A DNA stretch of 44,383 nucleotides, from positions 1 through 44,383 of the forward strand of contig CANLSH010000029.1 in NCBI GenBank assembly GCA_947493705.1, read 5' to 3'. The notes below the pieces were generated by a model. It had not been told where the DNA came from. It did not search any database and saw only the letters and a program-made list of their open reading frames with translations. Positions 1-10,140 of the stretch are shown one piece after another. Both the position numbers and the translations under genes were made by a program. The stretch's first letter is position 1. The number at the start of each line of letters is the position of its first letter. The stretch is from an uncultured Arachnia sp. GTDB taxonomy: Bacteria; Actinomycetota; Actinomycetes; Propionibacteriales; Propionibacteriaceae.

Positions 1-66
1 CCAGTACACGCACCAGATGTAAGTGACACCATCTCATCCCGCCCGGCCAAGTCCTCGCCGAGAACA
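1..66. repeat. Left copy of a window-terminal direct repeat
   Basis: The first 66 bases reappear in the same orientation at 44319-44383. The two copies differ only in a 7-base patch (TAAGTGA here, CAGTAA there: two substitutions and a one-base indel). On the plus strand both copies read as the end of the same short reading frame (QYTHQM, then stop). This is either a dispersed repeat at which a contig was cut, or the two ends of the window are one locus read twice with errors. The true limits lie outside the window. Confidence 0.8.
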
Positions 67-95
67 GCATTGATCAGTACTTCCTTAGACCGAGT

Positions 96-1691
96 TTACG
101 TGCCCTCCGTGGGGGCTTTCCGACGCTTGCGGCGCTTGCGCATGGAAGGTTTGGTGTCCGGCAGATTCTGCTCAGCCCGTTCCGCTCTCCGATGGTCGGC
201 AAAACGCGCAAGTTCTTCGGCCACGGACTCGTGGGTGGGGGATTCGGCCACCACATCCACGCGGAGACCATGCATCTCACAGGTGGCCGCGGTGGCAGGT
301 CCGATGGCTGCGACCAGCGTGGCTGCGTGCGGCTTGCCAGCGATGCCGATCATGTTGCGCACGGCCGTGGAGGATGTGAACACCACCGCGTCGAACATGC
401 CGTCCTTGATGCGCTCACGCACTTCGGCCGGCGGTGGAGCGGCTCGTACGGTGCGGTAAGCCGTGACTTCCTCGGCCTCCCAGCCGAGGCGTGCCAGACC
501 CTCAAGCAGGGAAGCGACGGAAACATCGGCGCTGGGAACCAGGACCCGGTCCAGGGGATCTATCAGGATGTCGTGTGCCGGGAACTCCACGGCCAGGCCA
601 TCAGCCGTGTTCTCGCCCATGGGGACGAGGTCCGCCACCAGACCATGCCTGGCAAGCGTCTCAGCGGTTCCCCGTCCCACAGCCGCGATCAGCACGCCCG
701 AGAGCGCTCGTGAATCCAGACCGGACTCAGCAAGTCGTTCGATGATGGCGCTGACGGAGTGTGGTGACGTGAAGACAATCCAGAGGTAGCGCCCATCCAC
801 GAGGCCTCGGATGGCCATCTCCATGGCCTGCTCGGTGCGCGGCGGTTCGATGGAGAGCGTGGCGACCACTTCGCTTCGGGCGCCGTAGCGGGAAAGCTGG
901 TCGATGAGATCGTCGAAATCATCCTTGGTGCGCGGAATCACCACGCTCCAGTCAAAAAGTGGCTTGCTCTCGAACCAGTCCAGGCGCGCCCGCGCGCTGT
1001 TGGCGATACCGGGGCCGGTGACGAGGTAGTACTCGGTGTCCTCCTCATTCCGCTTCGACGCGATCTCATCCCAGTGAAGCAGTGTGCTCACCTGTTGCGT
1101 GGTGCCGAGCCCGGTGATCTGCAACACCTCGCCGCGCAGGCCATTCACCTTGACCCCACGAGCAGCAACCCCGTCGATGAGCTTCCCGGTGGTGAGGACC
1201 ATGACGGTCCCTGCCGTGGGCCAGTCCTCCTGGGGTGGAACGATTTCACTGGCGTCGAGCAGGGCGAAGGAGCTGGTGGGAGCGATGGCTCCAAAGTTCA
1301 GAGCGCAGTCCCACCGGCTGATGCCAGGGACCACGTGGGTGCGATTCCTATGAGTTTCAAGGAACGCGGGAAGCGTTTCAACGTGGAAGCCGCTGATGAG
1401 GTGATCATCGGCCGTGATTCGCACCACGTGCTTGCCCTCGTTCACGGCATCCACCAGTTGCTGACGTTCGTCCGCCGTTGCGACAACCACCTCGGCGTGG
1501 TTCTCAATGTCGAGCCGCCGAAGGCCTGCCGCGTGCTCCTGCGAGTCAACCACCACCAGATCGGCACGCTCAATGGCCTTGGCGCCGGACCATGCCATCA
1601 GATCCATTTCACCCGGACCCGAGCCAACAACTGTCAGGGATCCCGCGGGGATTCTGGGCTCCGGCAGCGGAGCTTCCTCGGACTCGCTCAT
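96..1691 (-). CDS. hemD: Uroporphyrinogen-III synthase (HemD) fused to a degenerate tetrapyrrole methylase domain
   Basis: A 531-residue protein in the actinobacterial two-domain arrangement. Residues about 17-240 follow the CobA/SUMT tetrapyrrole methylase fold (VVGSGPGEMDL near the start, VVPGIS near 120). Residues about 250-500 are a HEM4 uroporphyrinogen-III synthase domain, which cyclises hydroxymethylbilane in haem and corrin synthesis. The usual SAM-binding GGDP-type motif is replaced by TADDHL, so the methylase half is probably inactive (inference). The tail is very basic (RKRRKRRK). The ATG has a GGGGAG Shine-Dalgarno about 10 bases upstream and follows the glutaredoxin stop by 18 bases. 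In many actinobacteria rex, hemA and hemC separate these two genes; none of them is here. No hemB is visible before the window edge. Confidence 0.82.
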   Translation of the reverse strand: MSESEEAPLPEPRIPAGSLTVVGSGPGEMDLMAWSGAKAIERADLVVVDSQEHAAGLRRLDIENHAEVVVATADERQQLVDAVNEGKHVVRITADDHLISGFHVETLPAFLETHRNRTHVVPGISRWDCALNFGAIAPTSSFALLDASEIVPPQEDWPTAGTVMVLTTGKLIDGVAARGVKVNGLRGEVLQITGLGTTQQVSTLLHWDEIASKRNEEDTEYYLVTGPGIANSARARLDWFESKPLFDWSVVIPRTKDDFDDLIDQLSRYGARSEVVATLSIEPPRTEQAMEMAIRGLVDGRYLWIVFTSPHSVSAIIERLAESGLDSRALSGVLIAAVGRGTAETLARHGLVADLVPMGENTADGLAVEFPAHDILIDPLDRVLVPSADVSVASLLEGLARLGWEAEEVTAYRTVRAAPPPAEVRERIKDGMFDAVVFTSSTAVRNMIGIAGKPHAATLVAAIGPATAATCEMHGLRVDVVAESPTHESVAEELARFADHRRAERAEQNLPDTKPSMRKRRKRRKAPTEGT

Positions 1692-1709
1692 GGGTTCAGT
1701 CTCCCCATC

Positions 1710-2024
1710 TCACTTCGGATGCCGCGAGGGCCGCCAGCCGTCGCCCATGGGACGCGGCTGTCGGCCAACGAGCGCTTGCTTCAACTTGTCGGCATCAACA
1801 AACCAGTAACCGTGAAGCTCACCATCAGTGAACACCACGGGTACGTGATCGGTGTAGGCAGCACGCAACTCCTCGTCTGTATCGACGTCGATCGCTCGCC
1901 AGCCCACCCCTAAATCCTCGCAGGTCCGAGACACCACGTCAGCCGCTTGATCACATAGCGTGCAATTGACGCGTGTGAGAAGAAGAACTCGTGATGGGAC
2001 GGATGCCCGTGAGGAGTGGGACAA
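1710..2024 (-). CDS. Glutaredoxin-like thioredoxin-fold protein (DUF836 type)
   Basis: A small 104-residue protein with an N-terminal CTLC redox motif after a beta strand (LLLTRVNCTLC), and VPVVFTDG where the cis-proline loop of thioredoxin folds lies. This is the short glutaredoxin family usually found beside actinobacterial haem genes. It probably acts as a cytoplasmic thiol redox protein; its partner is not known. The only start available before the CxxC motif is TTG at 2024, one base after the bS22 stop and without a well-spaced Shine-Dalgarno, so translation is probably coupled to bS22. It precedes hemD by 18 bases. Confidence 0.7.
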   Translation of the reverse strand: MSHSSRASVPSRVLLLTRVNCTLCDQAADVVSRTCEDLGVGWRAIDVDTDEELRAAYTDHVPVVFTDGELHGYWFVDADKLKQALVGRQPRPMGDGWRPSRHPK

Positions 2025-2025
2025 C

Positions 2026-2127
2026 CTACTTGCCGGCGCGACGACGCTGGATGCGGGTGCGCTTGAGCAGTTTGCGATGCTTCTTTTTTGCCATGCGCTT
2101 GCGTCGCTTCTTGATGACAGAGCCCAC
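2026..2127 (-). CDS. Small ribosomal protein bS22 (AURKAIP1/COX24 domain)
   Basis: This 33-residue, extremely basic peptide is the actinobacterial ribosomal protein bS22, known from mycobacterial ribosome structures. The sequence shows it as [16 protein letters not shown] followed by [18 protein letters not shown] chose the GTG at 2127 because family members start with (M/V)[11 protein letters not shown] and are about 32-33 residues long. The reading frame stays open upstream for 38 further codons that show no similarity and are probably leader. Next to proC and the glutaredoxin gene, as in many actinobacteria. An excisionase-like helix-turn-helix gene often found between proC and bS22 is absent; only 123 bases separate them. 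Confidence 0.88.
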
Positions 2128-2220
2128 TTCTTGGCCTTTCGATGTTGGCGAATAGTGGCCCGTCCCGGTACAGGTCCACAACGGACCGCCGGTTACGGGC
2201 GAGACTCCCCATGGTAACCC

Positions 2221-2236
2221 GGGGGCTGCATCCCCC
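2221..2236 (-). terminator. Hairpin downstream of proC
   Basis: A GGGGG/CCCCC stem with a six-base loop begins 15 bases after the proC stop. There is no T-run, which is common for GC-rich actinobacterial terminators. A second, interrupted inverted repeat (GGTTAC...GTAACC, about 2191-2219) lies between it and bS22. Confidence 0.4.
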
Positions 2237-2250
2237 ACCAATCGTCTGTT

Positions 2251-4154
<1,904 letters not shown>

Positions 4155-4188
4155 TCAAGCAGGCTGCCCGGGCGCGGCCGTCGCAGCC

Positions 4189-4965
4189 TCAGAGCCAGGC
4201 GATGTAGGGCTTGAGGAGGGCGTATCCGACGAAGGCGAAGATGTCGAGAAGCGCGTGGCAGATCACCAGGGGCATCACGCGCTTGGTTTTCAGGTAGATG
4301 ACCCCGAACAGCGCACCCATCACGGCATTGCCGATGAATCCGCCGAAGCCCTGGTAGAGGTGATATCCCCCTCGTATCAGCGCGCTTGCGATGATGACTC
4401 CAACGACGCCCCCGCCACTCTGTCGCCAGCGGGTGAAGAGGTAGCCGATCATCACGACCTCTTCGAGGACGCCGTTCATCACCGCCCTCAACAGCAGGAC
4501 GGGGATGGTCCACCATGCAGCCGTGAGGTTGGCGGCCGAAATGGAGGTGTTGATTCCCAACTCGCGGGCTGCAAAATAGAAGGCCAGCCCAGCCATGCCG
4601 ATGCCCGCGAAGATCGCGAACCCCCACTTGAGGTCGCTCAGGGGGTGGCGGAGATCAAACCCCATCGCCCCGAAGACACCGCCCTCAGGCCTGCGGTAGG
4701 TCCAGAGCAGGTACAGCACCAGGGCCACCGGCATCAGGGGAAACACGAGCCCCGCCACCTGATAGGCGAGGTCCAGCCACGGACGATCGGGCGTGGCACT
4801 GGTGTTCATGCTGGTGGTCTGCTTGTTCAGCGCCACTGGCAGTGTGAGCTTGTTGATGATGGACAGCACGGAGTAGATGGCGGATTGGCCCAGCGAAATG
4901 CCCAGCACCACCAGCATTTCCACCCGCAACCGTTGGGTCACTGGCGCGGCGACGCCGTCGATCAC
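4189..4965 (-). CDS. CPBP-family (CAAX protease-like) membrane protein
   Basis: A 258-residue protein with about seven hydrophobic segments and the C-terminal CPBP/Abi domain. Motif 1 is LEEVVMIGYLFTRW: the two catalytic glutamates are present, but the arginine of the usual EExxxR is isoleucine. Motif 2 is GGYHLYQG and motif 3 ICHALLD. It is an intramembrane glutamic-protease relative of unknown substrate, and the altered motif leaves activity open. It begins at a GTG that overlaps the stop of the proline dehydrogenase gene (GTGA), so it is the last gene of a coupled three-gene operon. Confidence 0.82.
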   Translation of the reverse strand: MIDGVAAPVTQRLRVEMLVVLGISLGQSAIYSVLSIINKLTLPVALNKQTTSMNTSATPDRPWLDLAYQVAGLVFPLMPVALVLYLLWTYRRPEGGVFGAMGFDLRHPLSDLKWGFAIFAGIGMAGLAFYFAARELGINTSISAANLTAAWWTIPVLLLRAVMNGVLEEVVMIGYLFTRWRQSGGGVVGVIIASALIRGGYHLYQGFGGFIGNAVMGALFGVIYLKTKRVMPLVICHALLDIFAFVGYALLKPYIAWL

Positions 4966-5867
4966 CGCTTGTCCAGGATTGCGCGGCCGTAGCTGAGCAG
5001 CGTCCGGGGGCGGGCGGCAATGCGCATGGCGAGGTATTCGTACCAGCCCGGGCCGAAGGGGATGTAGGTGCGGGCCGTCAGCCCGATGTCCACGAGGCGA
5101 CGCTGTTCCAGGGGACGCACACCCAGCAACATCTGGAACTCGAAATCGTCACGACCCTTGCCATTGGTCTTTGCCAAGTCCTGAGCGATGGCGATGATGC
5201 GCGGATCATGGCTTGCCACCATGGGGTGAGCCGAGGACTCCATGAGGATGCGGAGACACCTGACAAGGGCCAAGGACTTGTTGTGCTCGCCGGTGATGGC
5301 AATGGTGTTGGACGCTGGGTAGGAGCCGATGCACACCCGGACCCGGGCTCCTTCGTCAGCGAGGTCGTGGCAGTCAGCCTCCGCGCGCCGGATGTTGACG
5401 GGAATGGTGATGCCACAGCTCGGGTGCTCGGTACGGACCGCCCGGAACAGGTCCAGGGTGGCCTGGTACTCCTCGGGCCTCTGCATCTCCAAGGTGATGA
5501 GGGCGCCATAGTCATCCGCGGTCGTGGCGAGGGCGCGAAGGTTCTGCTCAGCCAGGCTGGCGGACTCCCTCAGACCAATCGTGGAGGGTTTGACGGAGAG
5601 CTCCACGCCGTCGGCATCGGGGCCCAGCGCGTGCAGAAGGGAGGGCAGTTGAGTGGCGGTGCTCAACTCACCACTGGCAGGCAGGTGGTGGAAACTGAGT
5701 GAGAGCCCCTGTCGCCTCAACTTCTCGGCCAGGAACACTGCGTCGGTGATCAGCTCACCCGCGAACCACTGCTGCGCCAACTCTCGGACGGCCTCGGAGT
5801 CCCGGGCTGCCTGCCGGAGGAGGCGGGACCGAATGAGGCGGGTGACAACGTTGCTTGAACGTCGCAT
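4962..5867 (-). CDS. Proline dehydrogenase family protein (atypical)
   Basis: A 301-residue monofunctional ProDH-type (beta-alpha)8 barrel, which in the family oxidises proline to pyrroline-5-carboxylate with FAD. Recognisable parts are FEFQMLLGVRP and YIPFGPGWYEYLAMR near the C-terminus. Two conserved positions differ. The segment usually read as (V)KGAY is CIGSY, losing the lysine. The paired proline-binding arginines (YxxRR in PutA) read YLAMR, so only the second is kept. It is therefore either a divergent ProDH or a relative with another substrate. It starts two bases after the isomerase stop and overlaps the CPBP gene. proC lies nearby and putP about 4.5 kb away, which fits proline metabolism but does not prove it. 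Confidence 0.75.
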   Translation of the reverse strand: MRRSSNVVTRLIRSRLLRQAARDSEAVRELAQQWFAGELITDAVFLAEKLRRQGLSLSFHHLPASGELSTATQLPSLLHALGPDADGVELSVKPSTIGLRESASLAEQNLRALATTADDYGALITLEMQRPEEYQATLDLFRAVRTEHPSCGITIPVNIRRAEADCHDLADEGARVRVCIGSYPASNTIAITGEHNKSLALVRCLRILMESSAHPMVASHDPRIIAIAQDLAKTNGKGRDDFEFQMLLGVRPLEQRRLVDIGLTARTYIPFGPGWYEYLAMRIAARPRTLLSYGRAILDKR

Positions 5868-5868
5868 C

Positions 5869-6663
5869 TCAGTTCCTCACTCCCTTGGACTGCATCTCCC
5901 TGATGGAGCGCAGTGTCTCTGCCAGCATCTCCTGACGCTCGTGGCGTGTCTTCGCCCGACGTGTTGAGACCTCAAGCACGATGTGACCGCCAAATCCGTT
6001 GGTCGCCAACTCCTCCACCAGAAGCAGAGCCTGTTGATCACCCTCGCCGGGCAGCAAGTGTTCGTCCTTGAAACTTCCCTTCCCATCCGTGAGGTGGACA
6101 TGGGCCAGTCGGTCGCCCCAGGCACGTACCAGTTCCCTTGACTGCAGGCGGGAGGTGGAGGCGTGACTCACGTCCAAGGTCAGATGCTCGTAGGGGTAAT
6201 GAGTCGGATCCCAGTGGGGAATGTATGCCTCGAAACCGCCGGCCGGTGTGCGCCAGGGGAACATGTTCTCGACGGCAAACATCACGCCGGATTCACGGTT
6301 GAGTCTTCGGATCCCGTCCACGAAGCCTTCGCCGTACTCTCGCTGCCACCGAAAGGGGGGATGCACCACCACCGTGTCGGCGCCCAGCCGGTGGGCGGCG
6401 CGGGCGGAGCGCTCCAGCTTCTCCCAGTGATCGGACCCCCACGTGTTCGAGCTCACAAGGAGGCAGGGCGCGTGTACCGAAAGGACCGGCACATTGTGGT
6501 ACTCGCTGAGTTTCGCGATTGCTTCTTCGTCAAAGGTCAGCGGGTCAACACCCACCATCAACTCCACTCCGTCGTAGCCGATCGACGAGGCCAGCTCGAA
6601 CGCGCTCGCCGTCGACTCCGGGTAGACCGACGTCGTGGACAACAACACTTTGGACACTTGCAC
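5869..6663 (-). CDS. Sugar phosphate isomerase/epimerase (xylose isomerase-like TIM barrel)
   Basis: About 264 residues of an AP-endonuclease-2/xylose-isomerase-like TIM barrel. Candidate metal ligands sit where the family has them: the glutamate in VENMFPW, DVSHAS, HVHLTDGKG and the glutamate in LEVSTR. Substrate unknown. The open frame continues to 6771, but that would overlap the divergent VOC gene. I chose the GTG at 6663, which has AGGG eight bases upstream; GTGs at 6669 and 6657 are alternatives. First gene of an operon with the ProDH-like and CPBP genes. Confidence 0.75.
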   Translation of the reverse strand: MQVSKVLLSTTSVYPESTASAFELASSIGYDGVELMVGVDPLTFDEEAIAKLSEYHNVPVLSVHAPCLLVSSNTWGSDHWEKLERSARAAHRLGADTVVVHPPFRWQREYGEGFVDGIRRLNRESGVMFAVENMFPWRTPAGGFEAYIPHWDPTHYPYEHLTLDVSHASTSRLQSRELVRAWGDRLAHVHLTDGKGSFKDEHLLPGEGDQQALLLVEELATNGFGGHIVLEVSTRRAKTRHERQEMLAETLRSIREMQSKGVRN

Positions 6664-6743
6664 GGACACAACCCTAGCGCGACGAGGACGTTCCGATAGG
6701 CGCCGATTGGGGGGAACCGGAGCAGTGGGGGCACAATGAGCGC

Positions 6744-7379
6744 ATGCATGTTGATCACATGATTTTTGCAATCGGACCTGACGGTCTCAAGGCTGACACC
6801 GAACGGCTCGCCAGCCAGTTGGGCGCGGAGTACAAGGTGGGCGGGTTCCACCCGCGCTTCGGTACGCGCAACCACATCATTCCGCTCGCTGATGAGCGTT
6901 ACATCGAGGTGGTGGAGGTTCTGGATCATCCCGCCGCCGAAAAGGCCGCCTTCGGTCAAGCCGTTCGCGCCCGTTCGGAACTGGGCGGCGGTTGGCTGGG
7001 ATGGGTGGTGAGCGTCGATGACCTGGCTCCTTACGAGGCCCGGCTCGAGCGCGAATCCGTTCCCGGGGCCAGGATGTTCCCGGACGGCCGCAAGCTGGAA
7101 TGGAAGCAAATTGGGATTCGCGGTCTGATGGCCGATCCCCAGCTTCCCTACTTCTTGGAGTGGGAGTCCGATGAGACGCTGCGCCCCGGCGCGCTCTCCA
7201 GTGACGTCCGCCTCACTGAGGTGGAGATCTCCGGTTCCTCCGAGCGACTCTCCGAGTGGCTTGGGCGCGAGGTGGTCGACACACTCGACGGCGTTGCATT
7301 GCGCCTGCTGGCCCCCAATGGTGTTCCGGGAATCAATACGGTCACTTTCGAGACTGCTCAGGGCCGGGTCACCATCTGA
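6744..7379 (+). CDS. VOC (glyoxalase-like) superfamily protein
   Basis: A 211-residue protein beginning MHVDHMIFAIGPD, the first beta strand and metal-ligand histidine of the vicinal oxygen chelate fold. FGTRNHIIPL and YIEVVEV form the next strands, as in the glyoxalase-like domain family (PF13468). A second half-module starts near LTEVEISG. Substrate cannot be told from sequence. Transcribed divergently from the isomerase operon, sharing an intergenic region of about 80 bases, and followed by a clear hairpin. Confidence 0.78.
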   Translation: MHVDHMIFAIGPDGLKADTERLASQLGAEYKVGGFHPRFGTRNHIIPLADERYIEVVEVLDHPAAEKAAFGQAVRARSELGGGWLGWVVSVDDLAPYEARLERESVPGARMFPDGRKLEWKQIGIRGLMADPQLPYFLEWESDETLRPGALSSDVRLTEVEISGSSERLSEWLGREVVDTLDGVALRLLAPNGVPGINTVTFETAQGRVTI

Positions 7380-7392
7380 GTGCGAATGAGCG

Positions 7393-7419
7393 CGTCAGGA
7401 ATGCCCTGCATCCCTGACG
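7393..7419 (+). terminator. Hairpin terminator after the VOC gene
   Basis: CGTCAGG and CCTGACG form a perfect seven-base stem with a 13-base loop, starting 14 bases after the stop codon. Confidence 0.5.
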
Positions 7420-7472
7420 AACCTGTCGTGTGAACGACATCGACGCTCATCCACCTGTCGGTGATCGTACTT

Positions 7473-7637
7473 AGAGGTCGCGCGGACAGGGAACCGCCTG
7501 ACTCGCGTGCCCCCGCATCCCGCTCAGCATCGTTGTCGTCAGTCGCCGAACGATCAAGTGGGACTCCCTCCTCCGCCTCGCCGAGCGGGCGCGGATGATC
7601 CGCTCGCTTTACCAGCGCCCCTGTCCGCGCGACCTCT
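7473..7637. mobile_element. MITE-like 165-bp element with 19-bp terminal inverted repeats
   Basis: The left arm AGAGGTCGCGCGGACAGGG (7473-7491) and the right arm at 7619-7637 are exact reverse complements over 19 bases. They enclose 127 bases with no convincing gene. If the outer base pair is taken as target, TTA flanks both ends as a possible three-base duplication. Inside is a second short inverted repeat (GCGGATGATCCGC, about 7591-7603). The right arm ends five bases before the AAGGTG Shine-Dalgarno of radA. Size and termini resemble a non-autonomous insertion element; a long regulatory hairpin is the alternative. Confidence 0.55.
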
Positions 7638-7649
7638 TAAGGTGAACAC

Positions 7650-9035
7650 ATGGCTACGAAACAGGACTCCTACCAGTGCACCGAGTGCGGCTGGACAAGC
7701 GCGCGCTGGGTGGGTCGATGTGGCGAGTGCCAGGCGTGGGGCAGCGTTGCCGAGCGTGGCTCGCAGGGAATCAAGCAGGTGGCCGTCAGCTCCCCCGCGG
7801 CCAGCGCCCTACGTATCAGCGATGTGGCCACCGACACGGCCCAGCGGAAACTCACGGGCATCGGTGAACTGGACCGCGTGCTCGGCGGCGGGCTGGTGCC
7901 CGGCGCCGTCGTCCTCCTCGCAGGCGAGCCCGGCGTCGGCAAGTCCACGCTGCTGATCGATGTTGCAGCCCAATGGTCGGGCACCGGGGAGACGACGCTC
8001 TACATTTCCGGTGAGGAGTCCGCCTCCCAGGTGAAACTTCGGGCGCTGCGCACGGGTGCGGTCCATGATGATCTTTTTCTCGCCTCGGAGAACGATCTGG
8101 GAACCGTGCTGGGCCATGTCGAAGAGGTCTCACCCAGCCTGCTCATCGTGGATTCGGTGCAGACGATCACCGCGGCAGGTGCGGAGGGGACACCGGGCGG
8201 TCCATCCCAGGTCCGGGAAGTGACCTCTGCTCTGGCACGGGTGGCGAAACGCCGAAACATGGCCGTGCTGCTGGTGGGTCACGTCACGAAGGACGGCTCC
8301 ATCGCTGGCCCCCGCACCATGGAACACCTGGTGGATGTGGTCCTCAGTTTCGAAGGGGACAGACACTCCGGATTCCGAATGGTCCGCGCCACCAAGAACC
8401 GCTTCGGCCCTGCGGACGAGGTGGGCTGTTTCGAAATGAGTGAGACGGGCATCGTTGAGGTGACGGATCCCTCAGGGCTGTTCACCACATCCCACCCTGA
8501 ACCTGTGCCCGGCACCTGCGTCACCGTAACGCTGGAGGGCCGTCGCCCGCTGCTGGCAGAAGTACAGGCACTGGTGGCCCCCTCCCCCAACCAGAGCTCC
8601 CCCAAGCGGACCACGCACGGGTTGGACTCATCCCGGATCGCCATGGTGCTCGCCGTCCTGGAGCGCAAAGTTCGTCTGCCCCTCTCGCAGCGGGATGTCT
8701 ACGTCTCCACCGTGGGAGGCGCCAAGGTCACGGATCCGTCCGTGGATCTTGCCAGCGCCGTCGCCATCGCGTCAGCGGCGCTGGACCGGCACCATCCACA
8801 ACGACTTCTGGCCCTGGGTGAAGTGGGGCTGGCGGGGGACCTCCGCCGGGTCCCCGGTGTTGAACGTAGGCTGGCTGAAGCGGCACGTCTGGGTTTTGAG
8901 CTGGCCATCGTGCCGGTGGGGTCGCGCGACGTCACGGTGAAGGTGCCACGCCTGTCCGGGATGAGGGTTGTGGAGGTCGCCAGCCTTGCTGATGCCCTCG
9001 GGGTTCTAGACTTGCGGCGAGGAGACAATTCTTGA
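7650..9035 (+). CDS. radA: DNA repair protein RadA
   Basis: RadA is a RecA-like ATPase and branch-migration helicase acting in recombinational repair. The 461-residue protein has the N-terminal four-cysteine zinc finger (CTECGWTSARWVGRCGEC), Walker A GEPGVGKST near residue 96, Walker B LLIVDSVQT, the RadA-specific KNRFG motif and a C-terminal Lon-like domain (SAVAIASAAL region). The start ATG follows AAGGTG by seven bases, directly after the inverted-repeat element. disA follows after a short gap, the usual actinobacterial and firmicute pairing. Confidence 0.96.
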   Translation: MATKQDSYQCTECGWTSARWVGRCGECQAWGSVAERGSQGIKQVAVSSPAASALRISDVATDTAQRKLTGIGELDRVLGGGLVPGAVVLLAGEPGVGKSTLLIDVAAQWSGTGETTLYISGEESASQVKLRALRTGAVHDDLFLASENDLGTVLGHVEEVSPSLLIVDSVQTITAAGAEGTPGGPSQVREVTSALARVAKRRNMAVLLVGHVTKDGSIAGPRTMEHLVDVVLSFEGDRHSGFRMVRATKNRFGPADEVGCFEMSETGIVEVTDPSGLFTTSHPEPVPGTCVTVTLEGRRPLLAEVQALVAPSPNQSSPKRTTHGLDSSRIAMVLAVLERKVRLPLSQRDVYVSTVGGAKVTDPSVDLASAVAIASAALDRHHPQRLLALGEVGLAGDLRRVPGVERRLAEAARLGFELAIVPVGSRDVTVKVPRLSGMRVVEVASLADALGVLDLRRGDNS

Positions 9036-9078
9036 CAATGCCCCTACCCATGAAGAGCGTTTGCTTGTGAGGAGTCCC

Positions 9079-10140
9079 GTGCCACGCGCCAGATCGCGCC
9101 AGTACCAGCGCCTGCTGGCCCCTGGCACGCCCCTGCGCGACGGTCTGGACCGGGTTCTCCATGGCCGCACCGGCGCCCTCGTCGTGCTGGGAAACAACGC
9201 CAAGGTTCAGCAGATCAGCTCCGGAGGTTTCCGGCTCGACGTGGACTTCACACCGCAATCCCTGCGTGAGCTCGCCAAAATGGATGGCGCCATCATTCTC
9301 TCCACCGATCTCAGCCGCATCGTCGCTGCTGGTGTGCACCTCCTTCCTCCCGGCGAGTACCCCTCCGCCGAGACCGGCACCCGTCACCGCTCCGCGGATC
9401 AGACGGCGCAAGCCGCAGGGCTACCCGTGGTGACGGTGTCTGCTTCGATGTCCACCATCTCTCTGTTCGTCGATGGCAAGCGCAACGTGCTGGAGACATC
9501 GTCACAAATGATCAGCCGCGCCAACCAGACCATCGCCACCCTGAGCAGTTTCGTCAATCGTCTCTCCGATGTCCTTCAGCAGTTCAACTCGCTAGAGGTG
9601 AGCGAGCAGGTCACCATACGTGATCTCGCCCAGGTGGCACACCGCTACGAAATGACACGTCGTCTTTCTTCCGAGACCCAGTTCCACATCGACACGCTGG
9701 GCGTAGAGGGCCGGCTCATCGCCCTGCAGCACGCTGAAATGGTGGCGTCGTTCGAGGGACTGGCGGAACTGCTGAAGGTCGACTACGCCCACTGCCTCCC
9801 CGATCCGGCTGACTTCACCCTGGAGAGCTTGCGCAACTTCTCCGTGGATGAACTCCTGAGCGGTCAGCTGGTGGCCGATCGCATGGGCTTCGGCCCGCAG
9901 GTCTACCTTGAGGCGCCACTGAAATCCCGCGGTGTGCGACTCCTCACCGATGTGGGCCGCCTCCCGCACTCCCTGGTGACCAAGCTGGTGGATCGTTTCG
10001 AGATGCAGGAACTTTTCGGCGCTTCCGTGTCGGACCTGCTACAGATCGACGGCGTGGGCCAAGCACGTGCACGCCTGATCCGAGACGCCCTGCTGCGCAT
10101 CACCGAGGCGGCCTACTCCCGCCCCGACCCCCCTGCCTGA
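9079..10140 (+). CDS. disA: DNA integrity scanning diadenylate cyclase DisA
   Basis: Makes the second messenger c-di-AMP from two ATP and scans DNA for lesions. About 353 residues: the N-terminal DAC domain carries DGAIIL (about 72-77) and GTRHRSA (about 104-110), the two nucleotide-binding/catalytic signatures. A linker helix bundle follows, then a C-terminal helix-hairpin-helix DNA-binding domain (LLQIDGVGQARARLIRDAL). I chose the GTG at 9079, preceded by GAGGAG; TTG at 9061 and GTG at 9067 are in frame. It follows radA by 43 bases, so co-transcription is likely. Confidence 0.94.
   Translation: MPRARSRQYQRLLAPGTPLRDGLDRVLHGRTGALVVLGNNAKVQQISSGGFRLDVDFTPQSLRELAKMDGAIILSTDLSRIVAAGVHLLPPGEYPSAETGTRHRSADQTAQAAGLPVVTVSASMSTISLFVDGKRNVLETSSQMISRANQTIATLSSFVNRLSDVLQQFNSLEVSEQVTIRDLAQVAHRYEMTRRLSSETQFHIDTLGVEGRLIALQHAEMVASFEGLAELLKVDYAHCLPDPADFTLESLRNFSVDELLSGQLVADRMGFGPQVYLEAPLKSRGVRLLTDVGRLPHSLVTKLVDRFEMQELFGASVSDLLQIDGVGQARARLIRDALLRITEAAYSRPDPPA

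Noticed and set aside
2128..2241. A 71-residue version of bS22 starting upstream
   Set aside because: The first 38 residues have no similarity and family members start at (M/V)GSVIKK. The interval contains hairpins and looks like leader.
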